From Achatina immaculata (taxonomy: Eukaryota > Mollusca > Gastropoda > Stylommatophora > Achatinidae): a DNA stretch of 64,000 nt. Where the stretch lies: positions 33,326,123 to 33,390,122 of the forward strand of contig CM019709.1 in assembly GCA_009760885.1 (NCBI GenBank), given 5' to 3'. Positions 57,567-64,000 of the stretch are shown piece by piece (the first letter of the stretch is position 1; every line of letters begins with the position of its first letter). The notes below the pieces were generated by a model. The model had not been told where the DNA came from. It did not search any database and worked only from the letters and a program-made list of their open reading frames with translations. Made by a program: the position numbers and the translations under genes.

Positions 57567-57840
57567 TTCTTCTTCTTCTTTGAGCAGCTGCAGAATTCAG
57601 CAGCTTCCCGAGCCACTGAGCCTCATTGATGTAGACAAGACACATCTCCATTCCCCTCTCTCTGTTCTTGATCTTTTCATGCCAGTTGTTGATTCCAATA
57701 ACGCGTATATCTTCTTCTTCTATGTTGTCTCGTCATCGTTGTCTAGATTTACCGCCTGGTCAATCCCCTTTCATCACTTCTGTATAGGCCATCTTTGTTT
57801 GTCTATCCTCCGTGCTTTAGCCACCGCAGTCTGTTGTTCT
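57567..57840 (-). repeat. LINE 3' end (family L3), minus, GAA tail
   Basis: cttcttcttctttgagcagc, cagaattcagcagcttcccg and the following coding end match 45758-46040. Confidence 0.85.
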
Positions 57841-57879
57841 TCATAATGGCTGATATAAAGGTAAAGTTAAAAGTAAAAG

Positions 57880-57965
57880 TAATCCTGTCGTGCCTTAGAG
57901 GCACATAGGGATATGGTGTTAGTGCCCATATTTTCCTTAACCTGTCAGCACACTAGATATAAGCC
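57880..57965 (-). mobile_element. SINE-A fragment
   Basis: gtgccttagaggcacatagg and gatatggtgttagtgcccat match the SINE-A tail region. Confidence 0.55.
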
Positions 57966-58008
57966 GAGACTTTAACAATGTGTAGGTTTCTTTGTGTATA
58001 ATTTCAGG

Positions 58009-58705
58009 TTACCCTTTTTTTGGCAGTGGTATGAATACAGTTCTTTTCCATTCTTTTGGCCAAATACCTGAATGCCATATCTTTTTACATAGTGCATGAT
58101 AGATTGTTGCACATTCCTTTCTTCCTGCTTTAATAAATTCATCTGTTATCTCATCACATCCTGGTGATTTACCATTTTTCAGATTCTTTATTGCCCATAA
58201 AACTTCTTCTATTGTTGGTTCGGGTTCTTTCTCCTCCAATAATATTTCACGCTGTTGATTTCTGCTTCCACAGTCGGTTGTTTCATACATTCCTTTGCAA
58301 TATTCCTTCCATCTTTCTAGAATTTCCTCTCTCTCTGTCAAGGTATTCCCCGTCTCATCACAAATTACATTTAGCTTAGGTGTGACATTTCTCGTCAATG
58401 TCTTCATTTCTTTAAACATTTCACTAACTCTTCCACACTTCTGATGTTCTTATTATTCTTTCACAACAATCTTGTATGTATTGTTTTTTGTCTTTTCTTA
58501 TGTTTCTTCGTACTTCTTTTGTTAAAGTTTTATATTTCTCTTTGTTGTTGTTTGTCACTTTCCATTGCGTCTTCATTTCTCTACGTTGTTTTATCAGTTC
58601 TAGTGTACCTGCTGTAATCCATCCATTCTTTTGTGTTTTCTTTACTAGAACCATGTCTTTAGCTGCTGTCATAACGAAGGGAAACAGACAGGAAGCATAG
58701 AACAA
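58009..58705 (-). pseudogene. LINE ORF2 linker and RT N-terminal relic
   Basis: Minus strand: 58675-58424 has KKTQKNGWITAGTLELIKQR, then after a frame break 58419-58009 has EREEILERWKEYCKGMYET, PTIEEVLWAIKNLKNGKSPG, CDEITDEFIKAGRKE, KEWKRTVFIPLPKKG. This is the usual entry to LINE reverse transcriptase (N-G-K-S-P-G, then W and I-P-x-x-K-K-G). It stops just before the finger/palm core, so it is a 3'-lacking piece. Confidence 0.92.
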
Positions 58706-58984
58706 ATATGAAATACTGAGAATAGAAATCCAATAGATAGGAAAAACAGGAAAACTGTGGTTGCGAGTTAGGGGCAATAACCGAATATATTATTGAAGGT
58801 TTATTGCCGTTGTTTCAGTTACTGTCCTTGTCAAAGTTGCAGCTCTAGGAAATACCATTACATTCAACTGACTGAATTATTAGTGAATCTGCGTGATTTA
58901 TGAAGAAAATTACCCTTTTCTAATCTTCACTTTGCCACATGTTTGGGGCCGATGAAGATTTGGCCTGTAGTGGAACACAACAGG

Positions 58985-59172
58985 CTAAATAAAAAGAAGC
59001 AGACCGCGTGAAACTCTGAAGAGGACATTGTTAAGAGAGGCCAAATTAGCAGGCATAAAATCCTTCCATGAGGTTGAAAGACTCGCCGAAGACAGGAAAA
59101 ATTGGCAAACTACTTTGCGAGCCCTATTTGACGTTTAACGGCACGGGAAGGATATAAGATATAAGATAAGAA
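58985..59172 (+). repeat. LINE 3' end with ggatataag tail
   Basis: aagcagaccgcgtgaaactc through ggttgaaagactcgccgaag to gggaaggatataagatataa. Same family as 6.1-6.26 and 10.44-10.61 kb. Confidence 0.85.
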
Positions 59173-59574
59173 TCTTCACTTTATGTTGTGAATATTCTAA
59201 TGGAAATTTACAGCTCAACTTACGAGAAAGAAGTGATCAAATGTGAATAATAAGACAGCTTAGTTAGGGTGTTGAAAAATGCGTGGAGCAGCATCAGAAT
59301 ATACATCGAGAGTTATATATATTTTTAAAGAATTTATCCAAAAATATCTATGGCATATTTTATCTCTGAAAAAAATTATTATGAAAAATTAATATGAGAA
59401 ATGCTATTGAAAGTAACGAGAGTAATGAAAGTAATATCATTAATATTAACGTGTCATTAATGCTAATAATGTTCAACTTTTGCAGAATTTTTTTTTATGT
59501 GCTGCCGCTATTTCTATATCTTTTAAAACCTCGGGGGTGGGGGGGTTGGGGGTGGGGGGAATCATAAATGGGAA
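59173..59574. other. AT-rich stretch, nothing recognised
   Basis: A G-rich run at 59533-59562 (ggtggggggg-type). No coding domain. Confidence 0.35.
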
Positions 59575-59577
59575 GCA

Positions 59578-59722
59578 GCAACATTTCCCATGTCTTGATA
59601 AGTGTGTCAACATTTCCCATGTCTTGATAAGTGTGTCAACATTTCCCATGTCTTGATAAGTGTGTCAACATTTTCCATGTCTTGATAAGTGTGGCAACAT
59701 TTCCCATGTCTTGATAAGCTAA
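59578..59722. repeat. 29-30 bp minisatellite, five copies
   Basis: Unit catttcccatgtcttgataa plus gtgtgtcaa. Confidence 0.95.
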
Positions 59723-60044
59723 ATTTGACCATGAATATGGCCTGAAGAGGTTCCAGGTTTATTTTATTTCTCAGTTTAGATTTGACAAGATCATACAAGT
59801 AAACACACACTCTCTCTCTATGCCAGCATTTGGATGTGAAAGTATTAGAGTTGAGATACCACAGTCAGAAAGTTCTTGAAATAGATAATGAGGAATATAT
59901 GTATCACTTTACGTCGCTCCATGAGACCTCAATATCTTCTTGATTAGTCCAATCAGCTAATATATATATATATATATATATATATGAACCTTAAATGCAC
60001 AAGGCAGATGGGCTTCCGCAAGGGTTTTCCACAGAATGCTTGTC

Positions 60045-60180
60045 TTTTGCCTTTTTTTCTGTTCTTGCCCAGGTGAGCCCTCTATTGCTCAACATCCTCT
60101 CTGTTGTTCTTCTCCATGTCCCCGTTTGGTCTACCCTTATTTCTGTTCCCCTGTGCTGTCTATCCTAGCGCTGTTTTTGT
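60045..60180 (-). repeat. LINE 3' coding end (family L5), minus strand
   Basis: Reversed, it matches 12.29-12.4 kb (ggacatggagaagaacaaca; gttgagcaatagagggctca). Confidence 0.6.
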
Positions 60181-60349
60181 GTTGTTGTTTTTTTTTTGTT
60201 TTTTTTTTGGTAATGTCTTTCTAATCTGCTTTTGATTCTGACTGGTTCTTCATGTTTCGGCTGCATATAATAGTATGGAGCATGCATTGGATTTACAGAA
60301 CTGAATCTTCACAAGCTCATGTTTCATTAATCTACATATTGAAGAGACA

Positions 60350-60495
60350 TCCTTTGTTCATTGAAGCATGTTATAGCATTGTTCACTGAAGCATGTTATA
60401 CCTTTGTTCATTGAAGCATGTTATAGCTTTGTTCACTGAACCATGTTATACCTTTGTTCATTGAAGCATGTTATAGCTTTGTTCATTGAAGCATG
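60350..60495. repeat. 26-bp minisatellite, about five copies
   Basis: Unit tttgttcattgaagcatgtt plus atagc, alternating atagc/atacc. Confidence 0.93.
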
Positions 60496-60584
60496 ATACT
60501 TGCATAGAAGAGACCTATATTCTTAATTGTTTCCACATTCTCAGTAAGTATCTGTCCCAGTTGTTTAAATAAAGTTACAAGAAA

Positions 60585-60870
60585 ATCTTGACACCGGCCT
60601 CTTAAAGTGCTCTCCTCAGACACTGGTCTCTTAAAATGTTCTCCTCAAAAATTGGTCTCTTAAAATGTTCTCCTCAAAAACTGGTCTCTTAAAATGTTCT
60701 CCTCAAAAACTGGTCTCTTAAAATGTTCTCCTCAAAAACTGGTCTCTTAAAATGTTCTCCTCAAAAACTGGTCTCTTAAAATGTTCTCCTCAAAAACTGG
60801 TCTCTTAAAATGTTCTCAAAAACTGGTCTCACAAAGTGTTCTCCTCAGGTCTTGGCCTCTTAAGGTGTTC
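60585..60870. repeat. 29-bp minisatellite, about nine copies
   Basis: Unit ctggtctcttaaaatgttct plus cctcaaaaa. Inner copies are identical, outer copies diverged, as expected from unequal exchange. Confidence 0.95.
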
Positions 60871-61129
60871 CCCCATTTTCTATAACAACTCCTGCAGTTA
60901 GTAACCTCAGTTCTTTTTTATTCAAATCGTTGCCTAGACACACCTCAAAGTTTAAATGTTCTTCAGTGTTGCGTGCCAGAAAGTCAAGATTACTAACTGA
61001 AAGCATCAGTCTACTGGCTATAGTTCTACAAGAAGGAGTATGAAGTCATCCAGTAATTTAACTGTGTCAGCAATATTTGATTCGCATAATTTGTTCACTT
61101 TTTGCATTTCTGTTAAAATCGGATGCAAG

Positions 61130-61806
61130 AAACATCATCATCATCAGGTGCCGTGCCTACTGGCATTGGCTATTATGTTTCTCTAGAGTACACGATTCTT
61201 CATGGAGGCCCTTAGCTCGTTTGGTGATCTACTCTCACACCATCTCGTCAGACTGTCCAGTACCATTTCTCTTGGTCTTCCTCTGGCTCTTCTTCCCTCT
61301 ATTTTTTTCTGTTGTTATATTATTTTCAATGTTCCTCCTCCCCTCTTCTCATTGCATGTCCTATGAAAGTACATTGTCTCTCTTTTATTTTTTTTTTACA
61401 AGATTTTTTTTGTCTCTCCAGCTCTTCTCATACATTCTTCATTAGTTATTTTTGCTGTCCAGGGAATTCGCAACATTCTTCTAATAAACCATATTTCTGC
61501 TGCTTCCAATGACTTTTGTGCAGACATGCCTATTGTCCATGATTCACTTCCATATAACAAGACAGGTTCAATATAGCATTTTAGGACTCGTTTTCTAACA
61601 TTCATTGATAAGGATGTGTTGCAAAATATGTTTCTCATTCTCCTAAATGCAGTCTTTGCTTGGCCTATTCTGTTCTGTATTTCCCATCTGAAGTTATTAA
61701 GAAGAATAACAAGAAAAAATAGATTCTTTCCATCTGAATACGTTTCAAAGAGGATTTCAGCAGTTAACACTTGGTTAACACTTGTAACTTTTTCTTGTAA
61801 TGTCAA
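61130..61806 (-). pseudogene. LINE RT C-terminal relic (family L4), minus, with 3' end
   Basis: Minus strand: NRIGQAKTAFRRMRNIFCN, CYIEPVLLYGSESWTIGM, FIRRMLRIPWTAKITNEECM, and a 3' end leading to a CAT/GAT tail at 61136. The 3' part reversed matches 24.66-24.86 kb. One frame break lies after the E-T-K-K segment at about 61396. Confidence 0.9.
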
Positions 61807-61915
61807 AGTAGGTCTTCGGCTCCAGCCATTGCTCCAAGATTCTCTGCACTGATACCCACCTTGTTACTCTGCAAGTAGTTTTAGTGGGGGCTGCACCATC
61901 AATGAGGGCTTTATA

Positions 61916-63453
61916 CTGTTCAAAAACAAACAAACAAACGCAACAAATACGATGTTGGGATTTAAACTGAAGTTTGCTGATCAGACAAAGGCAAATTGCC
62001 TAAAACGTTCACTTGGACATCAAATTCACGTTCTGACATGAACTGTACTCAGCAGATGATTCATGAGCACAGAAAAGCGACACTAGTCAAAACAGCATTT
62101 TTGATAAAAAAAAAATCATGACAGGTTCACGAGAATCCCGTGAAACTTACTTAACACAAAACTCACTGACCATGTTATTTAATGCCTATACAAGATTGAC
62201 TTTCCTCGAATCATTTATTTGAAAATTCAATGCGCAAGTGTGACTCATCTCACTACAGAACAACGATTCACCATCATTGGACGTTTACAGACTGGACAGT
62301 CACAACGTGTAGTGGCCAGACAATTTAATGTCGTTAGAAGCACCATTACTCGCCTTTGGAGACGATTTTAAAAAACTGGCTCAGTTGAAGACCGGTCACG
62401 AAGTGGAAGACCCATAGTCACAACTCCTGCCGAAGACCGCTTCATACGGCTGCGTCACCTCAGAAATCGATTTGCATCTGCGTCCTCAACGGTCCAGTCA
62501 ATGACAGCAACTCGTCGAATTTCAAATCAAACGGTCAGGAACTGGCTGCACGACGCTGGTCTTTGGGCTAGAAGACCCTACAGAGGTCCTGTTCTTACGG
62601 ACCGGCATCACCAGAAGCGACTGCAGTGGGCGAACCAGCATCGGCAATGGACCGTTGCGAATGACTGGAGAAGGGTTTGGTTTAGTGATGAATCATTCTT
62701 TCTACTCCAGCGACACCATAGACGAAGAAGAGTTTACCGCAGAGTCCATGAGCGCTACGCCCAGTATTGCGTGGATGAGGCTCCTCCACATGATGGTGGA
62801 GGTGTACTGGTGTGGGGGACGATCAACTTCATGGGAAGAAGTGACCTGGTGCAAATTGAAGGACGCCTGAATGACCAAAGATACGTTGCTGAAATTCTTT
62901 GTCCTCACGTCCTTCCACTTCTGGCTGCACCAGGGTCGATTTTTCAGCAGGATAACGCTCGACCTCATGTGGCACAACTCACCACCCAGTTCATCGCTGA
63001 CAACAACGTCCAGACCATTCCGTGGCCATCCATGTCATCAGACATGAACTCAATAGAACACTTACGGGATGAACTCAACAGACAAGTCCGCCAGCGAAAC
63101 GTGGCGCCAACCAATCTCCGACAGTTGTCTCCTGCACTGCGGGAAGAGTTAGCAACCATCCCACAACAGCAGATCCAACGGATAATCGGATCCATGTCAA
63201 GGAGATGTCGTTCTCTGATACAATCCAGAGGAGGCCATACAGCTTACTGAAACGGAGGCCTCAGTCGCAAAGAATAAAAGTCCAAACCAAATTTAATGAA
63301 CATCACTTCATTGTTAAAGTCTTAAAGTTTCTCCATACCAATATTGAAACATTAATTCCATAAAATAAAATTTTGATACAAGTTTGAAATTTGGTGTCCA
63401 TTACGACTACAATAGTGTTGCGTTTTTTGGTTTTTTTTTTTTTTTTTGAACAG
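61916..63453 (+). mobile_element. Nearly intact Tc1-type transposon
   Basis: Inverted ends: left CTGTTCAAAAACAAACAAAC then GCAAC, right (reversed) CTGTTCAAAA with an A run and AAACGCAAC. TA stands at 61914-61915 and 63454-63455. The length of about 1.54 kb is normal for Tc1. It contains one transposase gene (next entry). Its GC-richer interior and sharp ends stand out from the AT-rich flanks, which points to a fairly recent insertion. Confidence 0.92.
62251..63250 (+). pseudogene. Tc1 transposase gene with one in-frame stop
   Basis: Cuts and pastes the element at TA sites. The first part (62251-62370) encodes the paired-like DNA-binding domain, LTTEQRFTIIGRLQTGQSQR then FNVVRSTITRLWRRF. A TAA follows at about 62369, and after it the same frame continues as KTGSVEDRSRSGRP, the GRPR-type linker. 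The catalytic domain is whole: DES in WFSDES, D in FQQDNARPH, E in SIEH, with 34 residues between the second D and the E (DD34E). The end is RGGHTAY. A start codon in frame upstream was not clear. The 249-codon open frame from 62501 lacks the first DNA-binding half. Confidence 0.92.
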
Positions 63454-63679
63454 TATATAAATTATTGTACTTCTGGTGCCTGACTGAAGAATGTGAAAAC
63501 CATTTGTGTGTTTCTGCGTTTAAAAACTCCAGACTTCTTTGGAGACACTCAAAAGAGACATGTGAAATTGTTAGCTGCAGAGAATGGCACTTGCATCTTA
63601 TAAAAATAAGAGGATGGAAGCTCTTCTTTAACCCTTATATATACCCCCATTATTAATGTTAACTTAAATGGACAGCAAT

Positions 63680-63840
63680 AAAATTATTTAAAATCATCTA
63701 GATTTAATTCTAAACTATCTAGATTTATTGCTAACATCTAGATGACTACTTCTATTATCTAGACAGGACCAAAATTATCTATATCTTTTTTTAAAAAATA
63801 TGTATCTAAACTGGCAATTCTGCTTTGTTTCCACTTCGCA
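63680..63840. repeat. hAT-like subterminal repeats
   Basis: atctagatttaattctaaac, atctagatgactacttct and tatctaaactggcaa resemble the motifs of 24.3-24.46 kb. Possibly the end of a second element. Confidence 0.35.
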
Positions 63841-63901
63841 TGCATAATATCTAACTTCACAAAGTAACAATTTGTAAACTGTTGTCCAACCATAACTTAC
63901 T

Positions 63902-64000
63902 GTCCAGTGCATACGGGAGGACATGGCAATGATGTGGCAGACAGACTTGCTAGACAGGCAAAAATAAATGACAGACTGACAATGGACAATGGGACATTGC
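63902..64000 (+). pseudogene. LINE RNase H fragment at window edge
   Basis: The frame reads CPVHTGGHGNDVADRLARQA, with the H-x-G-x-x-G-N-x-x-A-D signature of the RNase H domain found in some non-LTR elements and in cellular RNase H. Context favours a retroelement. It continues past the window. Confidence 0.7.

Overview
This is a window of animal nuclear DNA: intron-rich, AT-rich and dominated by dead transposable elements and tandem repeats. The mix of repeats suggests an invertebrate, most likely a mollusc: SINEs with tRNA-like heads, many 5'-truncated LINE 3' ends with trinucleotide tails, (GATA)n arrays, and mariner, Tc1, hAT and piggyBac-like relics. A gastropod is my guess, but nothing in the window fixes the species. 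No bacterial-style operon, CRISPR array, rRNA or intact tRNA gene is visible.

One real host gene crosses most of the window on the minus strand, from about 53.4 kb down to at least 7.1 kb. It is a Rho guanine-nucleotide exchange factor of the PLEKHG4 (puratrophin-1) / PLEKHG4B / ARHGEF40 / quattro family. I could place twelve exons. Every junction has AG/GT signals, and the exon phases chain into one uninterrupted frame of 924 codons. In order they give a helical (probably spectrin-like) segment, a long Ser/Pro-rich linker, the DH catalytic domain, the PH domain, a conserved post-PH segment and a Ser-rich tail. The first exons, where this family usually has a CRAL-TRIO region, lie beyond the right edge or were not recognised. 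The last exon is uncertain.

Region by region: 0-7 kb is downstream or intronic DNA with inverted LINE 3' ends, a TTAA-flanked piggyBac-type MITE, a tRNA-derived SINE and an internally deleted mariner. From 7 to 29 kb are eleven intervals of the gene (PH and DH exons), with introns holding a second mariner, several SINEs, tandem arrays, a decayed hAT transposase and a LINE inserted in a tandem array. From 29 to 51 kb is a single giant intron (about 22 kb), almost wholly repeats: LINE relics, (GATA)n, a 1.5 kb GACA/GAGA compound array, a 0.7 kb polypyrimidine tract, minisatellites and a direct duplication of about 0.45 kb. Near 35.2 kb it also holds a decayed coding stretch that I cannot identify. 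From 51 to 53.4 kb are the two upstream exons. From 53.4 to 64 kb are more arrays, including a 21-bp array that encodes a heptad pattern, LINE relics and a nearly intact Tc1 element (61.9-63.45 kb) with terminal repeats, TA target duplications and one in-frame stop.

The main structural theme is that many tandem arrays sit directly against the 3' end of a retroelement (12.4, 18.8, 25.4, 32.5, 45.75, 47.5 and 57.6 kb). This suggests that short retroelement tails seed microsatellites and minisatellites here. Apart from the RhoGEF, nearly all open frames in the window are repeat artefacts or transposon debris.
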